DNA from: Corynebacterium provencense
Lineage (GTDB): Bacteria; Actinomycetota; Actinomycetes; Mycobacteriales; Mycobacteriaceae
Assembly (NCBI GenBank): GCA_900049755.1
Contig: LT160593.1
Span: 1,405,114-1,469,113, forward strand
DNA length: 64,000 nt
Direction of reading: 5' to 3'
Each line of letters starts with the position of its first letter. Position 1 is the first letter of the stretch. The translations under genes and the position numbers were made by a program. The notes under the pieces were generated by a model that did no database searches, was not told the origin of the DNA, and saw only the letters and a list, made by a program, of their open reading frames with translations. This document shows positions 34,730-43,919 of the stretch, piece by piece.

Positions 34730-35401
34730 TCAGTGCCCCCGCGCGATCCACTCGCCGAGGTGGGGTGCCTCAGAACCGATGGAGGTGGCGTCACCGTGTC
34801 CCGTGTACACCTCAGTGTCATCGGGCAGGGTCAGAAGTGAACCACGGATCGAATCGATGATCGTCCCGAAGTCACTGTAGGAACGCCCTGTCGCACCCGG
34901 CCCTCCCGCGAAGAGAGTGTCTCCACTGAAGAGCACCTTCGCCTCCGGCAGATAGAGACAGCACGACCCTGGCGAATGCCCGGGCGTGTTGACGACCCGC
35001 AGCGATGTCCCGGCGATGTCGAAGGTCTGCCCGTCACCGAGGTCGGCATGGGTGACACCCGGGTGGGTCTGGTCCCACAGCATCTGGTCACCGGGGTGCA
35101 CGAAAACTCTGGTGTCGAAACGTTCGGCCAGTTCAGGGGCCACCGTGATGTGGTCGTTGTGGGCGTGGGTGCAGATCACCGCGCGGACGTTCCTGTCACC
35201 CACGGCATCAGCGATCGCGTCGGCGTCGTGGGCGGCGTCCACGATGATCACGTCGTCACCGTCACCGATGAGCCAGATGTTGTTGTCGACCTCCCACTGA
35301 CCGCCGTCGAGCTCGAACACCCCGTGGGTGACCACCCGGTCGATCCGCAGCCCGGTGTCCGAAGATCCCGAGGAGCGGGTTGATTCTCCGCTGCCGCTCA
35401 C
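34730..35401 (-). CDS. Metallo-beta-lactamase-fold hydrolase (glyoxalase II-like), partner of MscR
   Basis: A 223-residue enzyme with the binuclear zinc motif THAHNDH (near residue 79), downstream ligands in NTPGHSPGS and FSGDTLF, and a terminal YTGHGD. GTG 35401 overlaps the mscR stop (GTGA). In mycobacteria the same pair occurs (Rv2259-Rv2260), so a role hydrolysing S-formylmycothiol or a related thioester in formaldehyde/nitrosothiol detoxification is likely. The substrate is inferred from context. Confidence 0.85.
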   Translation of the reverse strand: MSGSGESTRSSGSSDTGLRIDRVVTHGVFELDGGQWEVDNNIWLIGDGDDVIIVDAAHDADAIADAVGDRNVRAVICTHAHNDHITVAPELAERFDTRVFVHPGDQMLWDQTHPGVTHADLGDGQTFDIAGTSLRVVNTPGHSPGSCCLYLPEAKVLFSGDTLFAGGPGATGRSYSDFGTIIDSIRGSLLTLPDDTEVYTGHGDATSIGSEAPHLGEWIARGH

Positions 35402-36516
35402 AGTTCCACCACCGACCTGAGGACCTTGCCCGACTTCATCGTCGCGAACGCCTCCTCCACGGCGTCGATGCTGATGCGCTCGTCGATGAAGTCCGCCAGA
35501 GGGAACCGACCCTGCAGGTACAGGTCCGTGTAGAGCGGGAAGTCCCGCTCCGGCAGACAGTCGCCGTACCAGGCGGACTTCAGCGACCCTCCCCGCCCGA
35601 ACACGTCGGGCAACGGAAGGTTGAGCTCCATCCCCGGCGTGGGGACACCGACGAGAACCACCCGTCCCGCGAGGTCCCGGATGTAGAAGGCCTGGCGGTA
35701 GGTCGCCGGCACGCCCACGGCGTCGACGACGACGTCGGTGCCGATGCCTCCGAGTATCTCGTGGACCGCCTTGACGACCGGCTGGTCCTCACCCGTGGCG
35801 TCCGGGGCCGGGGGCAGGGACGCCGAATTGATGACATGTGTGGCACCGAATTCCCGCGCCCGGGCGAGCTTCTCGTCGGAGACGTCGATGGCGATGATCG
35901 TGGTGGCCCCGGCCAGCTTCGCTCCCGCGACGGCGGCCATGCCCACGCCACCGCACCCGATGACCGCGACACTCTCGCCCCGCCTGATCTCACCGGTGTT
36001 GACGGCCGCACCGAGGCCGGCCATGATGCCGCACCCCAGCAGGCCCGCGGCGGCAGGGTCCGCCTCCGGGTTGACCTTGGTGCACTGACCCTCGTGTACC
36101 ACGGTCTTCTCGATGAATGCGCCGATGCCCAGTGCCGCCTCCAGCTCTGTACCGTCGGCGAGCGTCATCGGCTCGCTCGCGTTGAATGTGGCGAAGCAGT
36201 ACTGCGGCTGACCCTTCCGGCAGGCGCGGCATTCACCGCACACCGCCCGCCAGTTGAGGACGACGAAATCCCCCACCGCCACATGCGAGACCTCGGCCCC
36301 CACGGTCTCGACGATCCCCGAGGCCTCATGTCCCAGCAGATAAGGGAAATTGTCTCCGATGCCGCCGTCACGGTAGGCGAGGTCGGTGTGGCAGACCCCG
36401 CAGGCCTGGATCCTGACGATGACGTCATGGGGCCCGGGGTCCGGAACCACGACATCGACCAGTTCGACGGGGGCGTTCTTCTCGCGGGCGATGACGCCTT
36501 TGACGGTTGTGCTCAC
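35398..36516 (-). CDS. mscR: S-(hydroxymethyl)mycothiol dehydrogenase / S-nitrosomycothiol reductase
   Basis: A 372-residue zinc-dependent alcohol dehydrogenase of class III type. Catalytic zinc ligands are around Cys39/Cys42, His63-Glu64 (GHEASG); the structural zinc set is Cys93, Cys96, Cys99, Cys107. The Rossmann motif is GCGGVG near residue 190. It oxidises the formaldehyde-mycothiol adduct with NAD and reduces S-nitrosomycothiol. AAAGGAAA precedes the GTG/ATG region at 36516. The coupled hydrolase gene downstream supports this reading over a general alcohol dehydrogenase. Confidence 0.88.
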   Translation of the reverse strand: MSTTVKGVIAREKNAPVELVDVVVPDPGPHDVIVRIQACGVCHTDLAYRDGGIGDNFPYLLGHEASGIVETVGAEVSHVAVGDFVVLNWRAVCGECRACRKGQPQYCFATFNASEPMTLADGTELEAALGIGAFIEKTVVHEGQCTKVNPEADPAAAGLLGCGIMAGLGAAVNTGEIRRGESVAVIGCGGVGMAAVAGAKLAGATTIIAIDVSDEKLARAREFGATHVINSASLPPAPDATGEDQPVVKAVHEILGGIGTDVVVDAVGVPATYRQAFYIRDLAGRVVLVGVPTPGMELNLPLPDVFGRGGSLKSAWYGDCLPERDFPLYTDLYLQGRFPLADFIDERISIDAVEEAFATMKSGKVLRSVVEL

Positions 36517-36685
36517 GGTGGTCGTTTCCTTTCACAGGGGTGTTCGCTGCTGCGACGGGCTCGAATTCACTGACAGTAAACCGCGGTTCCTGAAACTCCG
36601 CCACTCGAAGCGTCCGCCAGTTCCCCTCACCACCCTACCGACGTTCCCGCGACCGGCACCCCGACGCTGCGATAGGGTGGACGCC

Positions 36686-37054
36686 ATGATCCAACTCGTC
36701 ATCGGAGCAGCAGCCGGCTACGTCCTCGGCACCCGGGCAGGACGCCGACGGTTCGAGCAGATCCGCAACGGCTACGAAGCTGTGATCAACTCCCCGGTCA
36801 CCCGGAAGGCTCTCCACGCCGGACGTAAGGCCCTGGCAGACAGGCTCGACCCGGAACCCCGGATGCGGGAGGTCAGGGACCTCAACGGGCGCACCTCCTC
36901 GACACTCGGCAACGGCGAGGTTCTGCTCGAGGACGATCTCACTGTCCACGACGAAGACCGGCCCGTCGGGTCGGGGAGACGGGCCATGACCGACTCCCAC
37001 GGACGCCCCGTCGCCGACCAGGACGGTCACGGAAACCCCGCCGGCACCAGGTAG
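36686..37054 (+). CDS. Small conserved protein with N-terminal hydrophobic helix (YtxH-like)
   Basis: A 122-residue protein starting MIQLVIGAAAGYVLGTRAGRR, a glycine-rich short membrane helix with a G-R-R-F-E-Q-I pattern as in YtxH-like proteins, followed by a helical part and a hydrophilic, disordered C-terminal half. TAGGGT lies exactly 7 nt before ATG 36686, so a leaderless transcript is likely. Function is unknown. It stands alone between mscR (divergent) and dnaG (convergent); its stop codon is inside an 11-bp tandem repeat. Confidence 0.75.
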   Translation: MIQLVIGAAAGYVLGTRAGRRRFEQIRNGYEAVINSPVTRKALHAGRKALADRLDPEPRMREVRDLNGRTSSTLGNGEVLLEDDLTVHDEDRPVGSGRRAMTDSHGRPVADQDGHGNPAGTR

Positions 37055-37166
37055 TCCCGCCGTAGTCCCGCCGTAGTCCCGCCGACGGCACTCCTGCCGG
37101 GGACGCCGCCACCCGGCCGTCACCGTGGTCCACGAAACGGGCCGCGAAACGGGCCACGAAACGGCC
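37051..37166. repeat. Two short tandem repeat arrays between the YtxH-like gene and dnaG
   Basis: GTAGTCCCGCC is repeated three times at 37051-37083, and a 12-bp unit (CACGAAACGGGC with small changes) three times at 37131-37166. The first array contains the stop codon of the YtxH-like gene. Origin by slippage is likely. Confidence 0.8.
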
Positions 37167-37174
37167 ACGAGCCG

Positions 37175-39145
37175 TCAGTCAGACAGTTCCCCGTAGCTCT
37201 GCGCCTGCTCCTGCAGGGTCCTGCGGTACTTCTCCAGCGCCATCAGGTCGGCGAAGGTGGCGTTGTACTCCTTCTTCTCCGACCCTCCGAGGTCGGGCCG
37301 CATGCGCTGCATTCTCGACTTCAGCTCGGCGATCTCGTTGCCGACCCACCGTTCCTCCATCCTCGCGACAACCGCGGGGGCGTAGAACCTGAGCCTGTCC
37401 GGGGTACACCGGGGCTCCTCCACCGCGAGCTCGCTGATCACCGCGCGGCACATGGGGTCGCGGGTCGCCGCACTCACGGCGTCCAGCCACCCCGCATCGC
37501 CGGCCGTGGCGGACGCCACTCCCCCCGCGTCCCTCACCGCCCGGGCCACCGCCATGTACGTGGGATGCTCGAAACTCTCCACGAGCAGCCCGTCTGCGGC
37601 AGGACCCACCAGTCCCGGTTCCTGGAGCATGAGCTTGAGGGTCTCACGCACCGGACGCAGGTAGGCGTCACCGGGGTCCGGCCGCTGCAGCAGTGACACG
37701 GGGGCATCCGTGGCCTGTGACTGCGCGGCCGCAGCCCGACGGTTCGCCCTGGCCACCCCCTCCCTGAGTTCCGTTCCGGACACCCCCCTGCTGCCCGCCG
37801 TCCTCGCAGCCTCACGCACTTTCGCGACAACCTCCGAGGGATCCGGCCAGGACAGCCAGCCGGACGCCTGACGGGCGTACTCGTCCCGTAGCGCGTCATC
37901 CCGGATCCCCGCGAGCAGCGGAACGACCCGCCTCAGGGCGTCCACCCGCCCGTCGACATAGTGGGTGTCGTACCCGCGGATGATGGTGCGGATCACGAAC
38001 TCGAACATCGGGATGCGGGACGCCACCATCTCGCGCACCGCGGCGTCCCCCCTCTCCATCCTCAGGTCGCAGGGATCCATCCCGTCCGGGGCCACGGCCA
38101 CGTAACTGCGCCCGGTGAACTTCTGGTCACCGTCGAAGGCACGCATCGCGGCCTTCTGGCCCGCCTCATCCCCGTCGAAGGTGTAGATGATCTCCCCGCG
38201 GAAGAACTGGTCGTCGAGCATGAACCGCCGCAGCATCTGCAGGTGTTCCTCACCGAAGGCGGTGCCGCAGGCTGCGACGGCGGTGGTCACCCCGGCGGCG
38301 TGGAGGGCCATCACGTCCGTGTACCCCTCCACCACCACGGCCTGGTGGTCGGAGCTGATCGACTTCTTCGCCCGGTCGAGACCGAACAGGACCTTCGACT
38401 TCTTGTACAGCAGAGTCTCCGGGGTGTTCATGTACTTGCCGAGCTTGTCGTCCTCGAAGAGCTTGCGGGCCCCGAAACCGATGACATCCCCGGCAGAGTT
38501 GCGGATCGGCCACAGCAGACGACGGTGGAAACGGTCGATCGGACCCCTGTTGCCCATTCTGCTCAGTCCGGCGTCCTCCAGTTCCCTGAAACTGAAACCT
38601 CGCCGCAGCAGGTACCTGGTCAGCGTGTCCCACCCGTCAGGGGCGTAACCGCAGCCGAAGTCGGCGACAAGGTCATCACTGAAACCACGGTCACGCAGCA
38701 GCGCCCTTGCCTTCTCCGCGCCCGGGTCACGGTTGTCCGTGTCAGTGAACTGTGCACGGTAGAACTCCTGAGCGGCACGGTTGGCCGCGATGAGACGTTG
38801 GCGGGTCCCCGGCTCCACACGGTTCACCGGACCCCCGCCCTCGTAGTTGATCTGGTAGCCGATGCGCTCAGCGCACTGTTCCACCGCCTCGGGGAAGGTC
38901 ACATGCTCCATCTTCATCAGGAAGCTGAAGACGTCACCGCCCTCACCTGTCGCGAAACAGTGGAAGTACCCCTTGTTCGGACGGACATGGAAGGACGGGG
39001 TCTTCTCGTCCTTGAACGGGCTCAGGCCTTTCAGCGAATCGACTCCGCCGGGAGTGAGCTGAACATATTCTCCGACGACGTCCTCGATCGGGGTCTGTTC
39101 CCTGATCGCGGCGATGTCGGTGTCCGGAATACGTCCTCGTGCCAT
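37175..39145 (-). CDS. dnaG: DNA primase with degenerate zinc-binding motif
   Basis: A 656-residue primase that lays RNA primers for replication. The N-terminal zinc module should read C-x2-H-x17-C-x2-C; here the positions are Ser42, Lys45, Cys63 and Thr66 (LSPFKDEKTP ... FHCFATGEGG), so only one ligand remains. The rest is normal: the SRMGNRGPIDRFHRRLLWPI region, Toprim motifs VVEGYTDVMAL and YTFDGDEAGQKAA, and the C-terminal helicase-binding part. The start is ATG 39145, or ATG 39154 with GGGTGG upstream. It is divergent from the RNase gene. The rest of the protein looks intact, so the motif loss is probably tolerated rather than decay. Confidence 0.93.
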   Translation of the reverse strand: MARGRIPDTDIAAIREQTPIEDVVGEYVQLTPGGVDSLKGLSPFKDEKTPSFHVRPNKGYFHCFATGEGGDVFSFLMKMEHVTFPEAVEQCAERIGYQINYEGGGPVNRVEPGTRQRLIAANRAAQEFYRAQFTDTDNRDPGAEKARALLRDRGFSDDLVADFGCGYAPDGWDTLTRYLLRRGFSFRELEDAGLSRMGNRGPIDRFHRRLLWPIRNSAGDVIGFGARKLFEDDKLGKYMNTPETLLYKKSKVLFGLDRAKKSISSDHQAVVVEGYTDVMALHAAGVTTAVAACGTAFGEEHLQMLRRFMLDDQFFRGEIIYTFDGDEAGQKAAMRAFDGDQKFTGRSYVAVAPDGMDPCDLRMERGDAAVREMVASRIPMFEFVIRTIIRGYDTHYVDGRVDALRRVVPLLAGIRDDALRDEYARQASGWLSWPDPSEVVAKVREAARTAGSRGVSGTELREGVARANRRAAAAQSQATDAPVSLLQRPDPGDAYLRPVRETLKLMLQEPGLVGPAADGLLVESFEHPTYMAVARAVRDAGGVASATAGDAGWLDAVSAATRDPMCRAVISELAVEEPRCTPDRLRFYAPAVVARMEERWVGNEIAELKSRMQRMRPDLGGSEKKEYNATFADLMALEKYRRTLQEQAQSYGELSD

Positions 39146-39252
39146 GGCGACCATGGTATGCCACCCACGCCCGGCGCGAGGCCGGCCCGGCACCGCGGCG
39201 GATTCACACCGGTCGCACGGGTGTGGTTCACTTGTCCACCGTGGGAACCGGA

Positions 39253-39759
39253 ATGTCAGGAAACACCAGGAAAACTCTCGGCACCGTCGCAGGAGTCGTC
39301 GTGGCGGCTGCCGCGGTGTTCCTCGGCGTGGACACCGTGGCCGGCGGAGACGGCAGCACCGACACGACCGGTGCAGCCGGAACCACGTCCGTCACAGCAC
39401 GGGCAGCCGGGTCAGCCCCTGCCACTCCGCAGACGGGATCCGGTGGCGGCAGCTGTCCCGTGGACACCCTCCCGGAGCAGGCCGACGAGGTCATCGACGC
39501 GATCCTCGACGGAGGTCCCTTCGAGCACGGGGCCGACGACGGCAAGCACTTCGGAAACTACGAGGGCACACTCCCCCGGGAGGACGGGAACTTCTACCGC
39601 GAGTACACCGTGGACACCCCCGGGGTCGGCCACCGGGGTGCCCGACGGATCGTGGTCGGAGGGGGGACCGGCACCGACCCTGACGTCTGGTACTACACCG
39701 GGGACCACTACGGGACATTCTGTGCGATACCCGACGCCGAAGACGACGGTGCCGCCTAA
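39253..39759 (+). CDS. Secreted guanyl-specific ribonuclease (RNase Sa/N1 family)
   Basis: A 168-residue exported protein: signal or anchor segment (TVAGVVVAAAAVFLGVDTVAG, residues 11-31), a Thr/Gly/Ala linker, then an RNase Sa-like domain from about residue 68. Catalytic residues line up as Glu117 in YREYT, Arg131/132 in GARRI, and His152 in YTGDHY; Cys68 and Cys157 match the RNase Sa disulfide. It should cleave RNA after guanosine outside the cell. No barstar-like inhibitor is nearby, so the domain probably folds only after export. Start ATG 39253 or GTG 39241. The stop overlaps the dgt stop by 4 bp. Confidence 0.85.
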   Translation: MSGNTRKTLGTVAGVVVAAAAVFLGVDTVAGGDGSTDTTGAAGTTSVTARAAGSAPATPQTGSGGGSCPVDTLPEQADEVIDAILDGGPFEHGADDGKHFGNYEGTLPREDGNFYREYTVDTPGVGHRGARRIVVGGGTGTDPDVWYYTGDHYGTFCAIPDAEDDGAA

Positions 39760-41039
39760 CCCCAGGCAGCGCTCTCCGCACTTGCCGCCCGGTCGATCCG
39801 CTCCAGCCGCGATTCTGTCAGAGACGCCACCTGGTCGATGATGACCCTCAGTTTTCCGGCCGTCCCCTCCGCCTCGAGCCACCAGTTGCGGAAGAGCAGG
39901 TCGAGGGAACCCGGGGCACCTGCTGCCAGATACGAGGTCACCCGGTAGATCCGGTCCCGCTGCCGGTCCTGGTTGGCAAGATGCCGTCTCTCGTCCATCA
40001 CGTAGAGGACCGCGACCGACTTCAGCAGCGTGACCTCGGCGACCACCTGCGGGGGAAGGACCAGGTCAGCCGAGTACCTGCCCAGCCCCGCCGGACCTGG
40101 GTAGGCAGCACGGGTCGCGGTGACTGCGGCGGTGACGTACCGGCTCACCAGTTCACTTGTCAGTGCCTTGAGAGCCACCAGGTCCGGCAGTCCCCCGTGG
40201 AAGTCAGCCGCCCGGGAGACTAGGTCCATTCCCCGTAACCGGTCGGCGGCCTCGAGCAGTTCGGCCGGATCCCCTCCGAACGCTGCGGCCCCCTTGTCCG
40301 CGATATTCGCCAGTTCGACAAGGTCCCACAGGACCCCGAGACTGATGCGTCCCGACAGAATCCCGTCCTCGACATCGTGGACGGAGTATGCGACGTCGTC
40401 GGCCCAGTCCATCACCTGGGCCTCCATGGAACGGCGTCCTTCCGGGGCACCGTCGCGCACCCAGTCGAAGACGTCGGCGTCCTCGGCATAGCAGGAGTAC
40501 TTGCGTCTGTGCCTCCCGTCCGCGTCAACCGGACCCCACGGGTACTTCGCCGCCGCGTCCAGGCTCGCCCGGGTCAGGTTGAGCCCCCGGCTCCTCCCTC
40601 CGGCGTCGAGGACCTTCGGCTCAAGGCGGACCAGTATCCGCAGGGTCTGGGCGTTGCCCTCGAAGCCCCCGCAGCCGGCCGCGAGAGTGTTCAGCGCGGC
40701 CTCCCCGTTGTGTCCGTACGGGGGGTGGCCGATGTCGTGGGTCAGTCCCGCCAGCTCACACAGGTCAGGGTCGAGCCCGAGGGCCGTACCGATTCCCCGG
40801 GAGATCTGACCGACCTCCAGGGAGTGGGTCAGTCTGGTACGCGGCGTGTCGCCCTCGCCCGGGCCGACGACCTGTGTCTTGTCGGCGAGGCGGCGCAGTG
40901 CCGCGCTGTGCAGTACCCGTGCCCGGTCCCGGTCGAAGTCCTCCCGGCCGTCCGGCAGCGCCCCCGCCACACCGAGGTGCTTCGGCGGGGTCGGCAGGAA
41001 CCGTTCCAGGTCATGGGCGGTGTAGGCGTAACGCTCCAT
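39756..41039 (-). CDS. dgt: Deoxyguanosinetriphosphate triphosphohydrolase-like protein
   Basis: A 427-residue HD-domain enzyme. Metal-binding motifs are RLTHSLEVGQ (His near residue 67), GLTHDIGHPPYGHNGE (HD pair near 107) and a later Asp in WADDVAYSVHDVEDG. It hydrolyses dNTPs to nucleosides and triphosphate, controlling dNTP pools. It sits between the RNase and DUF218 genes and, ignoring the RNase insertion, next to dnaG as in mycobacteria. Confidence 0.92.
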   Translation of the reverse strand: MERYAYTAHDLERFLPTPPKHLGVAGALPDGREDFDRDRARVLHSAALRRLADKTQVVGPGEGDTPRTRLTHSLEVGQISRGIGTALGLDPDLCELAGLTHDIGHPPYGHNGEAALNTLAAGCGGFEGNAQTLRILVRLEPKVLDAGGRSRGLNLTRASLDAAAKYPWGPVDADGRHRRKYSCYAEDADVFDWVRDGAPEGRRSMEAQVMDWADDVAYSVHDVEDGILSGRISLGVLWDLVELANIADKGAAAFGGDPAELLEAADRLRGMDLVSRAADFHGGLPDLVALKALTSELVSRYVTAAVTATRAAYPGPAGLGRYSADLVLPPQVVAEVTLLKSVAVLYVMDERRHLANQDRQRDRIYRVTSYLAAGAPGSLDLLFRNWWLEAEGTAGKLRVIIDQVASLTESRLERIDRAASAESAAWG

Positions 41040-41055
41040 CGGTGCAGGCCCCGTC

Positions 41056-41712
41056 TCAGTCGTTCACCGTGTAGTCGCCACCGCTGTTCCTGGTGACCCG
41101 GTAGTACAGCAGACCACCTGTCTCGTGGAGGATGCTGTCGAGCTGGGCCTCCCTGCCTGAGACAGCCGGTCCGGTGCGCGTCGGCGAGGCATGGGCAGAC
41201 ACTCCCTGGTCACGGACCATTTCTGTGGCTCTCAGGGAATGCGCCGGGTCGGTGACGACCACGGTACTTCCCCATCCCTGCGATTCGGCGGTGTCAGCGA
41301 AGGCGACCGCCGACTCCAGAGTGTCGCTGCCTTCGCCTACCGCGGAGATGTCGGACGCCGGGACGCCCCGGCCTTCCAGATAGGACGCCCCCGCCTGCGC
41401 CTCCGTGTACGCGTCACCGGCGAGCTTCCCGCCGACCGTGACGATCCTCGGGGCCACGCCGGAGGCGTAGAGGTCCGCCGCATGGTCCAGGCGGGCAGCG
41501 AACCACTTTGACGGGGTGCCGTTGTACTGCGCCGCACCGAGCACGAGAATCGTGTCCGCCCGCCCCTGGTCGTCCTGCCTCGCGTACGCCCACACGTGAC
41601 CGGCGGTGACCACGGCAATGAGCAGCGCCACCACCACGGTGCCGGTGATCATGTACAGCAGGCCGCGGATGCCGGCCCCCAGCATGCTTCCCAGGGTTCT
41701 CAGGACAGTCAT
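41056..41712 (-). CDS. DUF218 (YdcF/SanA-like) membrane-anchored protein
   Basis: About 218 residues: one N-terminal membrane segment (GLLYMITGTVVVALLIAVVTAG) and a DUF218 domain with ADTILVLGAAQYNG, APRIVTVGGK, a TLESAVAFADTA pattern and VVVTDPAHSLRA. The family is linked to envelope metabolism (vancomycin sensitivity for SanA), with unclear chemistry. The start ATG 41712 is chosen; GTG 41730 is possible but GGGAGG is only 2 nt from it. It ends 16 bp before dgt and is divergent from the TPM gene. Confidence 0.82.
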   Translation of the reverse strand: MTVLRTLGSMLGAGIRGLLYMITGTVVVALLIAVVTAGHVWAYARQDDQGRADTILVLGAAQYNGTPSKWFAARLDHAADLYASGVAPRIVTVGGKLAGDAYTEAQAGASYLEGRGVPASDISAVGEGSDTLESAVAFADTAESQGWGSTVVVTDPAHSLRATEMVRDQGVSAHASPTRTGPAVSGREAQLDSILHETGGLLYYRVTRNSGGDYTVND

Positions 41713-41762
41713 GGAGACAACTCTACGCACCGCCTCCCGCGAATCCGGTTATTGTTGTACCT

Positions 41763-43829
41763 ATGCGCGCTGTGAATTCCGCCCCTGTCTCCCCGTCCGG
41801 TAACCGACGTTCACGACGCTTCGTGGCGTCCCTCGCGATCGCCGGTCTGACCGGGCTGGGGGCGGCGGGCCTCGGCACTGCCGTGGCCACGCCCGCATTC
41901 GCGGAGACCACGGTGCTCGCCCAGACGGCGACTGATACCGAGATCACCCTGAACTCCCAGGTCATCGACGATGCCGGTGTGCTCTCGGACTCGGACAGGT
42001 CTGAGATTTCCGACCTGCTCGCCAAGGGTCCGGCCGAAACCGGGGTCAAGGCGTACCTCGTGTACGTGGACAACGCCCCGGAGACCACAGGTCCGCTGGC
42101 AGATCAACTCCTGTCCCAGTCGGGCATCGACAACGGCCTTGTCATTGTCATCGACACCGGTGCCGAAAAGTACTCGGTCCGCCCCGGTACCCGGGTACCG
42201 AATTCCGTCACCGAAGACGTGAAGAAGGCTGCCGACAAGAACCTCAACTCGGGATTTGCAGAAGGAGGGAAAGCAATAGCCAAGGTCGTCGCCGGGGAAA
42301 ACAGCGGAGGGTCGGCGACCCCGTGGCTGCTCGGTGGTGTGGGCGTCCTCGCTGTCGGTGGTGGTGGAGCCGTCGTCTGGTCCAAACGCAAGAAGCGCAG
42401 GGACGAGGAGGCCCAGATCGAGGCCACCCGTTCCATCACCCCGGGCGAGACGTCAGACCTCGCGCAGCAGCCCACCCATGCACTGCGCACCGTCGCCGCC
42501 GAGAAGCTCCAGTCAACCGACGAGTCCATCCGCAAAGGTGCCCAGGAGCTGGAGACCGCCGAATCGGAGTTCGGCTCTGAAAGGACGAGGGAACTGCGTA
42601 AGGCACTCGAATCCTCCCAGCGCACCCTGTCCCAGGCCTACAGTGACCACCAGCGCCTGGCCAACGGTCTGGTGCGCGACGAGGCGGAGGAGAGGGACCT
42701 CCTCATCAGCATCATCGCCTCCTGCGGCACGGCCGTGGAGAAGCTGAACGCCCAGGCAGACCGCTTCGCCACCCTGCGGGAAAAGCTCATCAACGCCCCG
42801 GAGATCGTCGACAAGCTCTTCCAGGAGACCGTCGACCTTCGCACCCGGATCCCCGAAGCCCGGGCCACACTGGAATCGCTGAAGACCCGGGTCGACCCGG
42901 CACTCCTCTCCTCGGTCCTCGACAACCCGGACATCGCCGAAGTCGAGATCTCCCACGCCGAGCAGGCCATCAGCCACGCCAGGGAACTGCTGAAGCTCCC
43001 GGCAGGCCAGCAGGGCGAGCTGGTGGACGCCGCACGCGCCGCCAGGCTCGCACTGAATCAGGCGTCCAGCCAGCTGGACGGAGTCGCCCACGCGGAGATC
43101 CAGCTCCGTGAGGCCCGTGCCAACCTGCAGTCCCTCATCGACGAGGTCGACGGAGAGATCACCGAAGCCACCGACCACGCCGCCAGCAACGCCGACCTCG
43201 ACCGGACTGCCCTGGCGGCGGCCGTGGAGAAAGCGAGGAACGCACTGGCAGAGGCCCGTGCCAACGGCTCCCGGGACCCACTGGGCACCTACTCCGCCCT
43301 TCTCGAGGCTGACGGGGAACTCGACATCCAGATCGACGAAGCCCGTGGCGCCCGCAACACCTATGAGCGCACCATCGCCATGGTCGACCGGACCATCGCC
43401 GACGCCACCGCCAGGCTGCAGAGCGTCGAGGACACCATCCACACCCGGGGTGCGATGGTCGGGGTCACCGCACGCTCCCTGGCACAGTCGGCGGGGCAGG
43501 CACTCTCCGATGCCCGTCGCCTGCGGGACACCAGACCGAAAGACGCCTTCGCCGCAGCCCGGCAGGCCAACTCCGTGGCCACCCAGGCCGCCGAGTACGC
43601 CCAGAAGGACATCGACGACTACAACCGCCGGCACGACAACTACGGCGGTGGTGGCAACGGAATGGGCAACCTCGTCACCGGCATGGTTCTCGGCTCACTC
43701 TTCAGTGGCCACGGCGGGTTCGGCGGCGGCTTCGGAGGAGGCGGTGACTTCGGCGGAGGTGGCGGCGGAGACTTCGGCGGAGGTGGCGGCGGAGACTTCG
43801 GCGGAGGTGGCGGAGACTTCGGCTTCTGA
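41763..43829 (+). CDS. TPM-domain membrane protein with coiled coil and glycine-rich tail (Rv2345 family)
   Basis: A 688-residue protein: signal sequence (residues about 20-45), an extracytoplasmic TPM domain (about 55-175, with LNSQVIDDAGVLSDSDRSEI), a membrane helix (TPWLLGGVGVLAVGGGGAVVW), about 430 residues of helical, Ala/Glu/Arg-rich coiled coil, and a C-terminal GGFGGG/GDFGGGGG tail built from 24-bp repeats. TPM domains occur in photosystem-repair and envelope proteins; the function here is unknown. TATTGT stands exactly 7 nt before the ATG, so it is probably leaderless. The position after dnaG/dgt matches mycobacteria. Confidence 0.85.
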   Translation: MRAVNSAPVSPSGNRRSRRFVASLAIAGLTGLGAAGLGTAVATPAFAETTVLAQTATDTEITLNSQVIDDAGVLSDSDRSEISDLLAKGPAETGVKAYLVYVDNAPETTGPLADQLLSQSGIDNGLVIVIDTGAEKYSVRPGTRVPNSVTEDVKKAADKNLNSGFAEGGKAIAKVVAGENSGGSATPWLLGGVGVLAVGGGGAVVWSKRKKRRDEEAQIEATRSITPGETSDLAQQPTHALRTVAAEKLQSTDESIRKGAQELETAESEFGSERTRELRKALESSQRTLSQAYSDHQRLANGLVRDEAEERDLLISIIASCGTAVEKLNAQADRFATLREKLINAPEIVDKLFQETVDLRTRIPEARATLESLKTRVDPALLSSVLDNPDIAEVEISHAEQAISHARELLKLPAGQQGELVDAARAARLALNQASSQLDGVAHAEIQLREARANLQSLIDEVDGEITEATDHAASNADLDRTALAAAVEKARNALAEARANGSRDPLGTYSALLEADGELDIQIDEARGARNTYERTIAMVDRTIADATARLQSVEDTIHTRGAMVGVTARSLAQSAGQALSDARRLRDTRPKDAFAAARQANSVATQAAEYAQKDIDDYNRRHDNYGGGGNGMGNLVTGMVLGSLFSGHGGFGGGFGGGGDFGGGGGGDFGGGGGGDFGGGGGDFGF
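43746..43814 (+). repeat. In-frame 24-bp repeats coding the glycine-rich tail
   Basis: Two perfect 24-bp units beginning GACTTCGGCGGAGGTGGCGG (43746-43769, 43770-43793) and a 21-bp third copy (43794-43814) encode G-D-F-G-G-G-G-G repeats. Copy-number change would lengthen or shorten the tail without breaking the frame. Confidence 0.9.
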
Positions 43830-43919
43830 CGCCCTTCGCACTGCTGGCCGGCACAGGGCGTGTCACGGAGCCGCCCCCTGCCCCCGCGCCACCTCCCGCC
43901 ACAACTGACAGGGCGCCGG

